Below, one piece after another: positions 12,391 to 25,150 of a stretch of DNA of 64,000 nt. The DNA is from Hyaloscypha bicolor E. Its lineage: Eukaryota; Ascomycota; Leotiomycetes; Helotiales; Hyaloscyphaceae. The notes under the pieces were generated by a model. That model saw only the letters and a list, made by a program, of their open reading frames with translations. It made no database searches and was not told the DNA's origin. The position numbers and the translations under genes are program-made. Position 1 is the first letter of the stretch. Each line of letters begins with the position of its first letter. The DNA lies in NCBI RefSeq assembly GCF_002865645.1, contig NW_020194589.1, forward strand, positions 62,001 to 126,000, read 5' to 3'.

Positions 12391-12797
12391 GCTAATGGGG
12401 CTAAGGGAGCTAAAAGCTTTTACTTACTAGTTCATACTAAATATATCCTTAATTCTATATTCTTCACTTCGCTTAAGCCTTACTCTTTATGCTATAATAT
12501 AGATTTCTAATATTTAATACTAAGTATATTCTCAAGTCTAATTTTCTTATTTCGCTTATACCTCACTTATTTATGCTATACCTATAGTATTATATAGTTT
12601 ATTTAATTTTTTTCTAGGCATTAAGGGAAGTAATAATAGGGGTAAAGATACTTCTCTAGAGCTTCTAGATATGTATGGGGCCTTTACTCCCTTATTTTCT
12701 AGATACAGTTCATACTACAAGTACTACAAGCACTAATTTACCAAGCATAACCACTGATTTTTATACCTCTTAATTAATTAATTACCTTACTTCCAAT

Positions 12798-14880
12798 ATG
12801 TCTCTTTTAACCCTTCGTTTATCCCTAACCCCGTATATGCCTCGTCAGCGTATTTATGGGCGAGCAGAGCAATATTTTGATATTACTGCTCCAGGAGCTC
12901 GTTCGTCTGGCACCCAGTTTTTGCCCTCCCCAATTACTAAAGAGCCTACTAATAATTGGTCTGCCGAAGACGAAGCTGCATGGGATTAGAGGCTTGCTAA
13001 GGGGGGTAGTAGGAAAATTCTTACTACTAGGAAACGTATGGATATTAGATAGTGGCTTCAAAATCCTAATACTTCGCTTCCTGGTAAAACTAAGGCAGAG
13101 AAGCGCTACCAGGCTAATATTAAGCACGAATCCCACTTGTACGAGCTTTAGGATAATTAAGTATATCATAAGAAGTACCACGATACTCGCCGCAATAAGA
13201 TCCTTCTAGCCCGGTATACTCTTTGCTATAATAATGCCTTTGAGATTTTGATTACTATTCATGAGAAATTAATACATGCAGGTAAGTATTCCCTTAAAGC
13301 TACTAATTTTATACTAATTATATAATAGCTTCTAATACTATATTTGAGCACACAAGACGACTTTGGCATGGCCTATCCCGTGACGATCACGCTTGGATAA
13401 GTGCCTATTATGCTCATTATAATAAGGAGAAGGCTCAAAAGAATAATACAGGGATAATACCTATTTAATCTCATTATCCTGGCCAGCGTATGGTTCTGGA
13501 TTTAATGGATTTCTGTATAAGTGTTCCCTAAGTTATATGATTTACCCCTATTTTAGCCTTTCCTGTATTTCCTGCATTTCCTATATTTTTGAGCTTTTCC
13601 TGCAATTTTCGCGATTTTCATAAAAATCACGATTTTTATCTATACCACTTACTAATATTATTATAGTATGATCCGGATAGAGAATATATGTGGATCTGGT
13701 AATTGAAATACTATTTTTCCAAGTTCGTTTGGATCCGTGGGCTTAAGGCTAAGACTGCGGACGAAGCTGCGGACGAGCTTATTAAATAGCTAAATGACAA
13801 TGGGTATATTGCCATTCTAGCCTGTAATAATGGGGGCGAGTTTAAGGGGAAAGTAATTGAGGTTTGCAAGAAGAGAGGAATAAAGATTATTCGCGGACGA
13901 GCTTATTACCCCTAATCTCAGGGCTCTATTGAGGTTACTAATCGAATCTTTAAGAAATAACTACGGGCCGCACGAGCGGATACTGGTATCTAATCTTGGA
14001 TATAATTACTTCCTTTAATTATATGGGTAATTAATACTATGGCTATATCTGCCCTTCCTAAGGGTAATACGCCGTACGAGGTCTAGTTTGGACAAAAGCC
14101 ACCTACTAATTTCCTGAATTATAAGGAGAGTGCTTGCCGTGTACGTATAGCCTTAGGAGAGAGGGAAATCGATATTAATGAGAGTAGTGCTTCTGAATAA
14201 TCATCTACTATTAAGGTTCAAGGAAAAAAAGAGAATGGAGAGGATAGCTTATTTATTAATAAGGAAGCAGAACAGGAGGAAGCAGCAGAGGAGATAATTT
14301 TATCTGAACTAACTAAGAGGGTTACGGAGCATATGAAGAAATAGCAAGAGAAAATAGTAAAGAGGGCTAGTACTAAAGCTCTTGAATATAATATTCAGGA
14401 GATCGCAATCCTATAGATCCCAAAGTAATATCGATTTAGTACAGAAATGGCTCGGATTCCAGTGAGAGTTCTGGAAAAGACTTCAAAGGTATATAACTTA
14501 TGAGGATATACTTTTGGCTAAAGCTAATTAAAAACAGGGCTACCGGTTAACTACTAAGCATAATGAGCTTATAACCCTCTGGCCGCATAATACTCTTAAT
14601 AAAGTTGCTTTATAATTAACTTATCCTGATTTGCCTATTACTAGTACGGCCTACAAGAAAGACAAAATTACCCTCCCTAAAGCAATGGCAAAGGAGAATA
14701 ATCGGGGTTCAATTTCGTTAGTTCAGAAGGCTAGAAAAGTATCTGAGAGAGCAAAGAAGAGAGTAGCTATTGAGCAAGTATGTGAGGATAGAGCTAGAGA
14801 AGGGGAATCAGGTGAATAAGTGGGTGTGAGGGTACCAAAAAGGGCTAGGGTAGCTATAAAAGCACCTAGACGAAGTGGGA
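12798..14880 (+). pseudogene. Integrase-type (Ginger/KRBA2-like) transposase, decayed
   Basis: Reading from ATG at 12798, the plus strand gives a long protein interrupted by TAG/TAA and probably two introns: one from about 13282, and one at 13519-13666 with GT, a branch-like ACTAATA and AG. A conserved segment begins PGQRMVLDLMDF (about 13480-13512, first Asp). After the second intron it continues with YFSKFVWIRGLKAKTADEA. It then shows CNNGGEF (about 13820), where families have CDNGGEF. SQGSIEVTNR (about 13918-13945) supplies the catalytic Glu. The HPQSQGS(V/I)E signature is typical of KRBA2/Ginger integrases rather than Gypsy or Copia ones. The second catalytic Asp codon reads AAT, a RIP-type G-to-A change, so the enzyme is dead. 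The C-terminal part is acidic and Lys-rich, with more stops. Confidence 0.75.
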
Positions 14881-14940
14881 GGCATGTATAATAAAGCTTG
14901 ATTTGGGTAAAGTATACTAATATATACTGCTTTTGCCATT

Positions 14941-15105
14941 CCCGAAATCTCAATATTACCCGATTGGGCAATCGGGGTCCCGATTAATTAATCGGGACCC
15001 ACTGTGGAGCCCGAATCGTAATCCCCCCCCCATTAATTAATCGGGCACTACGATTAATCAATTGGGAGGGCAATTGATTAATCGCTCGTATTAACGAACG
15101 GGGGG
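14941..15105 (-). repeat. Right TIR of Ginger-like element
   Basis: 165 bp, inverted copy of the left end. It shares the sequence from TTTCGGG through GGATTACGATTCGGGCTCCA to the terminal GTTCGTTAATACGAG plus a C/G run. Most differences from the left arm are transitions or unit-number changes. Confidence 0.85.
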
Positions 15106-15109
15106 TATT

Positions 15110-16874
15110 AAAGCTAGTATAATAAATAAGCCTATAGAAATTAATAGGCTTTCTTATTATTATAAGCCTAAAAGCTACTTTATTATAAATACTAAATTTA
15201 GTAAAGATATATATATTAAATCTTAGATAAAAGATATTTCTAAATATAATTACTTTTAATTTAAATTACTTAATAATTAGAAATATATAATTTATAAATA
15301 TTTTTTTTAAGTATTTAAAATATTAGTTATATATATTTAGTAACTAAATTTTAATATACTTTTTTCTTATTTATTTAAAATTTCTTATATTAGTTTTTAT
15401 TAAGAAAGAAATCGCGAAATAAAAAGTAATATAAATAAAGCAAATTAATAATATTCTTTAAAATATTCTTAATAATATATAATTTTTTAAGTATTTATAT
15501 AATTTATATTTTAGAAATACTAATTACTTTTATTAATAAAATAATAAAAAGCAAAAATAATAAAATAATAATATTTTTGAGAATTAATTATTATTTTATA
15601 TATAATTATAATTTCTTTAATAATCTAAAAGTAATAAATATAAAGCTTTAAAATATAATAATATATATTTAATTAAAATATTATTTTAATATATCTTTAA
15701 AGCTAATACTTTTAAGAATTTTATTAAGCTTATCTTTATAAATTCTTTACTTTTATATATAAATTAATATATTATTATTATTTAAATAAAGAGTTTACTA
15801 ATATAAATAACTAGTTATTTTAGAATTTTCTTATTTAGTTATTTAAATTCAAGAGTTTATTTTTACTCAATTATTTCTAAATAATATTTTAAAAAAAGAG
15901 AAATATTATAATTAATAATTATTAGCTATATATTATAAAAAATAAAGTCCTAGTATTTAGCTTATAAGATAATATATATATTATATTAAAAAAATTATAG
16001 TTATATTATTATTAATAATTAAGCTTTAATTAAAAGCTATAGAATTATATAAATATAATCTTTATTATTATACTTATTAAAAGTATTAATAATAAGCCAG
16101 TATTATTAATTATAAAAAGAATAATTTATAATATTAATTTATTTTTTAATTATTTTTAAAAATATATTATTATAATAATAATATATTATATATAAATTAC
16201 ATAATAATACTTATAAAGAATTTATTAGTATATTTAATAATTTCTTTATTTCTTAAAAAGAAAAAGCTAGCCTCGAAGTACTTCTATTTAAAGTATTTAT
16301 AAGTAATAATTCGAGTAATTATTAATTTCCTAGTATTTACTAAGCTATTAAGCTAGTAAATATATTACTTATTTTCGTTATTAATCTAATTATATATTTT
16401 CTTAAAAAGACTAACTCGAGTATTTAAAAAGCAAGTAAATAAATCTTGTTTTATATATAAATTAAATAATATTTTAATAATATATAATAAGAAATAAAAT
16501 AGATTTAAATTAAGTTTTAATATATTTCTTAATACTAAAATTATTAATAAAAAAAAGAAATATTAAAAGAAATAATTTTATTATAAATAAGTAATATAAA
16601 GATATTAAAAATATTAAATAATAAATATATTAAATCTTTTTTATAAATAGTTTTATATTATTTTACTTATAATATTCTCGAAGTAATATTAAAATTAAAT
16701 AAAAGACTTCCCTAAAAAGCTTTAATAAAAAGGTAAGCTATTTTATAAATATATATTTTTAAAGTTAATTTATTATTTAATAATTCTTTTTCTTTTAAAA
16801 AGAATTTAACTAATATTAAAGTAATAAGCTTTTAAAATATCTAGTTTCAAATAAATTATTTATTTATTTGAAAT
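15110..16874. repeat. Unknown dispersed repeat, copy A, part 1
   Basis: AT-rich DNA whose order of short blocks matches 51.2-52.3 kb. Examples: ATTTCTTAAAAAGAAAAAGCTAG at about 16250 versus the same block near 51520; AAAGTATTTATAAGTAATAA then AATTATTAA(T/C)TTCCTA; and AATAAGCTTTTAAAATATCTA at about 16827 versus 52266. The Copia element interrupts it at 16874 and it continues after 23095. No protein family was recognised. Confidence 0.6.
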
Positions 16875-17178
16875 TGTTAGTATAGCTGTTTCTCTGGAAG
16901 TCACGTGCGTAGTCACGGGACACGGGATACGGGACATGGTTAATGGGTAATAGGATATGGGCAATGGGATATGGGATACGGGACATGGTTATATAATCTT
17001 GCGTCCTATTAATAACTTGACTAGTAGACTAGACCCCTTTAGGCTTAGCAGATTTAGGGATCATATATTAATATTATAATACTATAATTCCTATTTCTGA
17101 ATAATAACTTTACTAACCTTACGTAAATAGTACTTTCACGACTACGTAACAGTGCCATATATTACTAGTAAACCAATA
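16875..17178 (+). repeat. 5' LTR of Copia element
   Basis: Begins TGTTAGTATAGC and ends CCAATA, where the 3' copy has CCGACA, so the normal TG...CA ends are partly RIP-mutated. Positions 16915-16992 hold a run of GGGA(C/T)A(C/T)GGGA-type short repeats with a GTCACG motif before them. The LTR retains more G and C than the element interior. Confidence 0.9.
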
Positions 17179-17567
17179 CTAATTAGTTAGTACTTATAAA
17201 TCAGGAAGAATTAAGCTATGCTTACCTAAGATTCAATTACTTAGGGGCAAAGCTATTATTCTAGTTAAAGAGGGAATAATTATTAATCCTATTACTTATA
17301 ATTCGGTTATATAGGCAGGAAGAGCACTTAATCTTGCCAAGTACTAAAATGGTTAGTCATTTAATTATCCTATTTTATTCCTATTTAACTCCTATAAAAT
17401 CCTCTTAAAAACTATTTTCTTTTAAACCCCTGGGGCTCTTAAGCTTTAGAACTGTCGAGTTTTCCCGGAATCTCGATATTTTACTTCTTAAATTTTACTT
17501 CCTAAATTTCTTGTTATAAACGAAATTTTTACCTCAAATATAATACTTATTATAAACTACTTATTTT

Positions 17568-20500
17568 ATGAACCTACTCTCCTTACGAACTACTATACCT
17601 CGAACTAGGTACGAGTCTATAGAATATATAATAGCGGAATATACTATGGCAAATGATTTCTTTATTAGATCTATCTAATCCGATTACTCTATAGATAATA
17701 ATAATTTTAAGAAATTAGTAAGAAAGTAAAAATATGGAATTAACCTAAACTTTACTAAGGCAGACGAGATAACTAAGTTCTTGGATACTAAGCTATTTTA
17801 ATATATTCTTTATAAAATAGTTAATAATAACTTTTGAGAGCTATTTAGATATGATTTTAAGAACTTTACCTATTAAGGGAACTTTAATAAATTCGAACTC
17901 CCGGAGATACTATACTTATATAAAACCCTTTAATATAGTAGTATATTTATATAATAGAATAGTAATACTAATACTATTATAAATACCCTATATATTATTA
18001 TAAAAGAGAATAAATAGTATATATAATTAAACGAGGATATATTAGTGGCTAGACTAGATCTTATTAAGGGATTAATCCTATTAGGCTTTATTACTCTTAT
18101 AAAGAATAAGCGCCTAGAACCTATTATCTTTAATATTCCTATACTATTATTACCTCTTCTATTACCTCCTTTATTACCGTATCCTATATCTCTACCAGAT
18201 TTATATACTAGTACGGAAGCTCTAGAAGTAAATAATATATTCTTATTATTATTATTATTATAATTATATCCGAATAATCCCTAATTCCCTTTAACTATAA
18301 GACTTATTAGGGAAGTTACTAAGATCTATACTAAAGAATAAAAGTATAATAAATCTAATAGTAATTTTGACTATAAACTCACTATTTTCCTTAATATCTA
18401 CTAATATATAGAGCTTTTATAAGAGGTACTAATACGAGCTTTTCTTACTATACTAAAGGAACTAGCTTAAGACTATTTCTATAGTAACTAGCTCTCTTAA
18501 TATATATATAAAGAGGCTTATATTAATATTTATAGCTTCTTTAAAGGCCCTGGATTTGAATATCGAAATTTAGATAAGTAAATACTATTATATTAGCTTC
18601 TATAATAGCTAAATTTCCGGAAAAAACAATATTTGAGACTATTTAACTACTAATTAATAAACTATATTAATTATAATATAGTCTTATACCTAACTTACAA
18701 AATACCGAATTTCTCTATAATAAGATTATTATCTCTTACTAAGGCTCCCGGGTATATAAATACGTAATCTTAGACTTTCTTGCAAATTTCGGCTAGCTTA
18801 TTAATAAGCTCTAGTTATTTATTACTATATATAAGAGTAAATAATAAGCTAATCCCGAAACCTTCTTTACTAATTAATAATATTACTCTCAGAACTTTCT
18901 AAGCTATTATCCCTCCGGAAATTATTAATATGAATCTAGCCATAACTTTAGAACCCGTAATAACTATTTCAAGTCCCGTAATTACGACGATTATACCCCG
19001 AAGTCGTATTTTATATATAAGAAACCCGAATACTACTTATAGAAGCATATACCAGAGAAATAAGAGGCTAAGAAGGCTTAATTTAGGAATAGAAATATTT
19101 ATTAGTTCAGATCCCGAAATACCTGTAATTTTAATAAATACTTTAGTAATACTTATATATAGTATATTACTAAAGCCAAAGGCAAAGAAAGTAATAAGGG
19201 TAATAAGGACGAACTAGTAAATAATGCTTTTGAGGTTTTATTAGCGAAAATAGATAAAGAAAAGAAATATTATCCAGATTTCTATTTTATTTTAATTAAG
19301 AGCTTTTTAGCTACTCTTATTACTCCTACTCTACTAATAACTATAGCTAATATCCTCGTAAATAACCTTACTTTCCTTTTTCTTATATACTAGATAATAG
19401 GCGAAAATCACGCCTTAAAGCCTATTAAATCCTTAATAGAAAATACCTAAACTTTTATAGTTAATAATATATTAAGATATAATAATTATTACTTTTATAA
19501 AGTTATAATTAATACCAGAGCCTCTAGATACTTAACCGCTAGTTCTAACTAATTCCAAGCTTTCTAGTAAACTAATAATAGTATTAAACTTAATAAAATT
19601 ATTAAAGATTAAATTAATATCTAGTTTAGTATTGGATTTATGTTTTTTATTAGATCTATAATAGTAAGTATACTAATTAGGCAAGTATAATTTCATATTA
19701 TGCCTTTAAAGACTTTATTTTTACTTAGCCTAGTTAATATAAATAAGCTAGGGATCTATTTTAATAATCTTACTAATTATCTTATTATTTCTACCGGAAA
19801 ATATATACCTATAATATAATATTTCAGATATTTTTTCCTACTTTAGAATACTATACTATAAGGCTTCATTTCCGAATTCTTTACTTATAATTCCTGCTTT
19901 CTTATAGAGATCGAATTATAATATCTATATTATTATTTTAGTTATTTATTTATTAGTAAGTTCCGAAATATACTAGAATAAATAGGCTATAATATTAATA
20001 TAAAAGCCCTTAAGTATCTTATAAAGTATTATAAGTAATACCAGAAATATGGCTAATTACCCGGATAATTTAAGTTTAATCTAAGAGATAATATTAACTT
20101 TAATTACTTTATTATTATTAATATTTTCTATATTTCTGGTAAGCCTATACTCTATATTATTAATAAAGGCACTTGATATTAAGCCGACTAATAGCTCTAG
20201 AATATTAGTATAATATATATCTGGGACATACTTAAGTAATACTGGATTAATAACTATTTAGGCCCTCCTAATTAGATTATAGCAGATACCGGAAAGTAGT
20301 TTACTAGCAAGAAGTTTGCTTAGCTTATAAATACTATAGGAACTAAAATCAAGATTATTTCTGTAAAAGCTTATAACTCTATCGGAATTATAGAATACTA
20401 TTATAGCCCGATCTAATATACCTATCTTATTATTATGGCCAAAATTAACGGAATTAATAAGAATACCATACTTTAAATAGCTTTTAAGGCTATTAATAAC

Positions 20501-22570
20501 TTTACGGGATCTAATAGTATTATTCTAATTCTTTTAGTTTATAATACTTTACCTTAAATAACCAAATATAATACCTTATTACTTACTATATTATAGTAAT
20601 TAGCGGTACTTAAGAAGGTAATAGTAGAAATTCAGAAGCTTTAAGCTAGATATTAAATTACAAATGCTTTAAATACCCGAAATAGTTCTAGTACTACTAA
20701 TATCTATAAATTATCCCTGAATTCAAATATTCTTATTTAGTATAAAGGAAATACTAGTTAACCTAGTAATTAGGATAAATCATATAAGCTAGTAGCTATT
20801 AATAGAGAGAACTACATACTAGCTTTATTATATAGTAATACTATCTTTTATTTAACCTCCGTAAAGCCCTTTTATATAGGGAATATTAAGGTTATTACTA
20901 ATAGCCCCGAACCTAAATCTATTCCCGAACCTAATAGCGAGGCCAAAGGCAATACGGGCATGATTTCTCCTGCTATTTTACTAAAGTATAGTAGAGAATA
21001 TCCTTATAAGACCCCGGATATTACGGTATTCCTATAGGATAACGAACTATATAAGAATTCCCATTAAGTTAAAGTCGCTAGCCTTCTAGAAAAGAGTATA
21101 TTTAAGGTTATTTCTAGATCTCAGGTACTAAAGAAAATATATATCTTTAACTCCCGGTTTATTAATAAGATCAAGAATAAAAGTATAAAGAAAGAGCTTA
21201 AGAAGTCGAGACTAGTTATCCAAGCTTATAATAATAGTAAGAAATATATAATATTAATATAATTACTTACTATTTAATATATTAGCTAGAGAATTATTCT
21301 TAGTATTATTATTATAATAATAGATATTACGGAATTATATTTATATAATATCTCGCAAGCTTATATCTAATTAATAACCTTACTTAATTATAATTTCTAT
21401 ATTAACTTACCCTATAAGCTTACTAGAGAGCTAAATCTAAAAAACAATTCTATTCTAAAGATTATAAAACTATTATATAATATACCGGAAGCTAGGAACT
21501 ACTAGTTTAAAATTTACTATTTCTACTATATTAATAAGCTCTCTATAAAATAGTTAACTTATAACCCTTGCCTACTTTATAGTAAGTAACTCTTCGGAAT
21601 TATTAGCCTTTAAACTAATAATACCCTATTTATTAGAACTAATAATTTTGTAAAGGCAAAGTAACTAAAGCTTTATAAGGCTAAGTTCTTAGTTAAAAAG
21701 TATAAATTCCTTACTTTTAATTATAATCTCAAATTTAATAAAAGTATTATCTATATAAATACTACTAGAATTACCCTTATATAGGAATACTAATATAAGA
21801 ACCTCCAAACCATTTCTATAAAGAATACTACTATTATAAGTAATAGGGATACTATTTATTAAAATCTTTTTATTAAGGACTAATATATTACCTAATATAT
21901 AAGAGAAGTATATATTGCATTAGTCTATTAACTAGAAGCTTTATATAATCTATTAATTACTACTTAAGCTATTAAATCTTTAGAAACTAATATAAAGGTA
22001 CTTAATAAGTATATTTAATAGCAAATTAAGAATATTACTAGAGAACTAAAATTCATAAAGCTAGTAAAGAAGTTCTTATACTTAATTATTTTTACGAATG
22101 CTTTATTTGCAAATAATAGAAATCTCTTTTCCTAAATCGGATATATTCTAGTTCTAATAAATAGAACTAGATATACTAATATTATTTACTAGTTCTTTAC
22201 TAAATACAAGAGAGTTACTAGAAGTATTCTAGTTTCAGAATTTTATAATATGGCTTATGGTTTTAATATAGGCGCTTTAGTCAAATCTATAATTAATAAA
22301 GTACTAGAAATAAAACTATTACTAGTTATTTATACGGATTCAAAGTCATTATATGAATGCCTTATTAAATTAGGTACTACTCGAGAGAAATACCTAATAA
22401 TTAACGTAATATACCTTTGCCAGGCATATAAATAACGAGAAATTACGGAAGTTAAGTAAATTAAGAGAGAATTAAATCCTGCTAATTCTATAACGAAATC
22501 AAAGCTAATAAATACCCTCAAGTACCTAATTAATACAAATATTATATAATTAGATATAAAGAAATAGATT
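17568..22570 (+). pseudogene. Copia Gag-Pol polyprotein, RIP-inactivated
   Basis: From ATG 17568 a single long frame runs with dozens of TAA/TAG stops. Gag occupies about 17568-19200, with a degraded zinc-knuckle near 19000 followed by RFRSRNT-like repeats. The protease site reads INTRAS (about 19509) where DTGAS is expected; both changes are G-to-A. The integrase core shows IIADTGKQFTSKKF (about 20279-20320). Reverse transcriptase follows (about 21100-21900), then RNase H with AYGFNIGALVKS and YTDSKSLYECL (about 22250-22360). Downstream, RELNPANSITKSK matches the Copia RNase H tail. It cannot make functional protein. Confidence 0.88.
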
Positions 22571-22786
22571 AAATACGGATAGAGCAGAAAATAGATATAT
22601 GAAATAAGAGGATATTATAGGAGGGAAAGTTACGTATAAAAGGCCGCGGCCTTTAGTATATAACTAAAATCTCAGAAGTAATATGAATATATAGAGTATT
22701 TGGGAAATCTGGTACTAGGCCGGATTAGGGAATTTGTATGTAATTAGAGGAAGATACTATTTTTCGCGTTTTTAAAGAGCTTCTAG

Positions 22787-23090
22787 TATTAGTATAGCTA
22801 TTTCTCTGGGAGTTACATATATAGTCACGGGATACGGGACACGGGATATGGGTAATAGGCAATGGGATATAGGCAATAGGATATGGGATACGGGACATAA
22901 TTATATAACCTTGCGTTTTATTAGTAACTTGACTAGTAGACTAGATCCCTTTAGGCTTAGCAGATTTAGGGATCGCATATTAATACCACAATACTATAAT
23001 CCCTACTTCTAAATAATAACTTTACTAACCTTATATAAATAGCACTTCTATAACTATATAATAGTGCTATATATTACTAGTAAACCGACA
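22787..23090 (+). repeat. 3' LTR of Copia element
   Basis: 304 bp, same length as the 5' copy. It begins TATTAGTATAGC (TG changed to TA) and ends ACCGACA, followed by the GAAAT duplication. It carries the same GGGATACGGGACA sub-repeats. Confidence 0.9.
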
Positions 23091-23095
23091 GAAAT

Positions 23096-25148
23096 ACTAT
23101 CTAAAAAAAATAAGGTTATTATTATTATTAATAAACTTTAATATATTTAGTAAATAAATATAATATTAGTAAAATATAAAATTAATAACTTTTATAAGTT
23201 TAATATTACTCGATTTATTTATATAATATTTATTTATTTAAAAGCATTATATATTACTATATCTTGTTTATTCTTTATAAAACCGGATTTTCTTATAGCT
23301 CGTCTTTTTTCTATAAGTTCTTTTTTATAAATCTTTAAAAGTAATTTCCTTTACTTTTTATATATATATAAATATAATATATTTCTATAAAGTCTTATTA
23401 GTAAAAAGTATAATTAGTCTAAAATTATTATTATTATATTAAAGTAAGTATATTATTTAATTAGAATTTAAGATATAATAAATAAATAAAATTATTAGTA
23501 AATATTAAGTTATTAAATTAGTATATATATATAAAGTAATTATTAAGTTATAAAAGAATATTAGATTAAAGACTAATAATTAAATTAGTTTAGCTAAATA
23601 TAGTTTTATAAAAATAATAGTATTATGATTTATTATTATAAATATATATATAAAGCTAGTTATATATTAGAAATTTATTTTAAAAGCTTATAATTAGCTA
23701 TTTATATTATTTAATTCTTATATATAATTAGGCTATAACTTGTTATTACTATTATATAAGTTAGAGCTCTATAATTATTACAAGTACTAGAAATAAAAGT
23801 ACTTATAATAAAGAATAAATAGAAGTTAATTTTTCTTAATAATTTTAAATTAAGGCCTTAAAATATATTTCTTATAAAATATACTAGAATTACTAAAATA
23901 AAAGAATAATTATCTAGAATTATTTTATTATTTCAAGTTAATATAATATTAATAAAATCAGGTAATAAAAGTAGTAATTTTAATAAAAGTATTTTAAGGT
24001 ATTAGTTATTTTTATAATTTCTAAAAATAAATAAAAGTCGAATTACTAGCTATATTTATATAAAATAGCTATATATTATATAGATATATAAATAGAATAT
24101 TATAAGCTAGTAAAGATATAGAGAATTAAAATAGTATTATATTAGATAATAAGTAAATTATAGTAATATAAACTTTTCAAATAAAATATATTTTTATTTT
24201 ATTTATAAAATTATTATATTTATTAGTAAAATTAAGTTATAATAAATATAAGGTTTTTATTAGATTATATAGCTTTATAATACCGGGCAAATATTATATT
24301 AAAACAAGTATTATTACTTTATATATTTTATAACTAAAATAATTATAATTTTAATACTATTTATAATATTATTAACTAGTAGAAAATGAAATACTTTTCT
24401 GAAATATAGCTATAAACTAGTATTAAAGATTAAAATAAAAAGTCTGGCTTTAATATAAAAATTATTTATTAATAACTTATAAATAAATTATAGCTTTATT
24501 TTTTTTATAATATTAATAATACTTCAAATATGAATTATATCCGATTTTATAATATTATTCTTACTTTTAAACCCGAATTCAAACTTTAAAAAAAATATAT
24601 ATATTTTATAATATTTTTTTATATAATAGTTTTATATTATTTATATAACTAGTACTTTTTATAATACTAGTATATTAACTATTTATATTATTTCTAACTC
24701 TAGCTTATTTAGTTCTTTTATACTTTTAGTTATATTTTTTCTTATTTTTTATAATTTCTTTTATAATATATACTATTTCTGGCTCTAAATCTAAATCTAA
24801 TTCTAGTTCTAGTTTTTATTTATTTGCCTCTAGTTTATTTACCTCTAATATAATACTTTTATATTTCCGATTATATTTTCTTTTATTCTTAATAATATTC
24901 TTTATAATATATATTACTTATATTACTTTAATATTTTTAAAGCTTATTATTTTTACTTTTCCTAAAATAATTAATCTAATTAATTAATAAACTTTAGCTT
25001 TATTATTTATTCTAGTTAATATTTGATTTTAATTATTAAAAAGAATATATTTAGTATTAAGAAAAATATATTTGTCTAAGAATACTTAAATAATATAAAT
25101 AGGCTTCTATATATATTATTTTAGATATTATATATTTACTTTATTTAG
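23096..25148. repeat. Unknown dispersed repeat, copy A, part 2
   Basis: Resumes the repeat broken at 16874. ATATTAGTAAAATATAAAATTAATA and TATTACTCGATTTATT at about 23160-23222 match 52405-52462, and AAAC(C/T)GGATTTTCTTATA-like sequence near 23280 matches 52521. Beyond about 23760 the correspondence with the second copy becomes weak, so this copy holds extra DNA. No gene recognised. Confidence 0.55.
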
Positions 25149-25150
25149 TA

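Larger units (their letters stand above)
12204..15105 (+). mobile_element. Ginger-like DNA transposon, complete, 2.9 kb
   Basis: Long inverted ends (12204-12390 and 14941-15105) both start with a C-run, GTTCGTTAATACGAG, then repeated ATTAATTAAT blocks, GGATTACGATTCGGGCTCCA and TTTCGGG. TATT flanks both ends (12200-12203, 15106-15109), a 4-bp target duplication. The interior encodes a decayed rve-type integrase, not a retrotransposon polyprotein. TIRs plus an integrase-like DDE enzyme plus a 4-bp duplication fit the Ginger/KRBA2 class of cut-and-paste transposons. The C-rich tip differs from the TGT tips reported for Ginger1. It is far less AT-rich than its surroundings, so it has seen little RIP. 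Confidence 0.75.
16875..23090 (+). mobile_element. Full-length Copia LTR retrotransposon
   Basis: Two 304-bp LTRs bound an interior coding in Copia order: gag, protease, integrase, reverse transcriptase, RNase H. The 5-bp duplication GAAAT is present at both ends (16870-16874, 23091-23095). The LTRs differ almost only by transitions, consistent with RIP after insertion rather than long drift. It landed inside the dispersed repeat of 15.1-28.3 kb. Confidence 0.92.

Noticed and set aside
12825..13181. 118-codon minus-strand frame in the Ginger-like element
   Set aside because: Antisense of the plus-strand transposase N-terminus; no domain.
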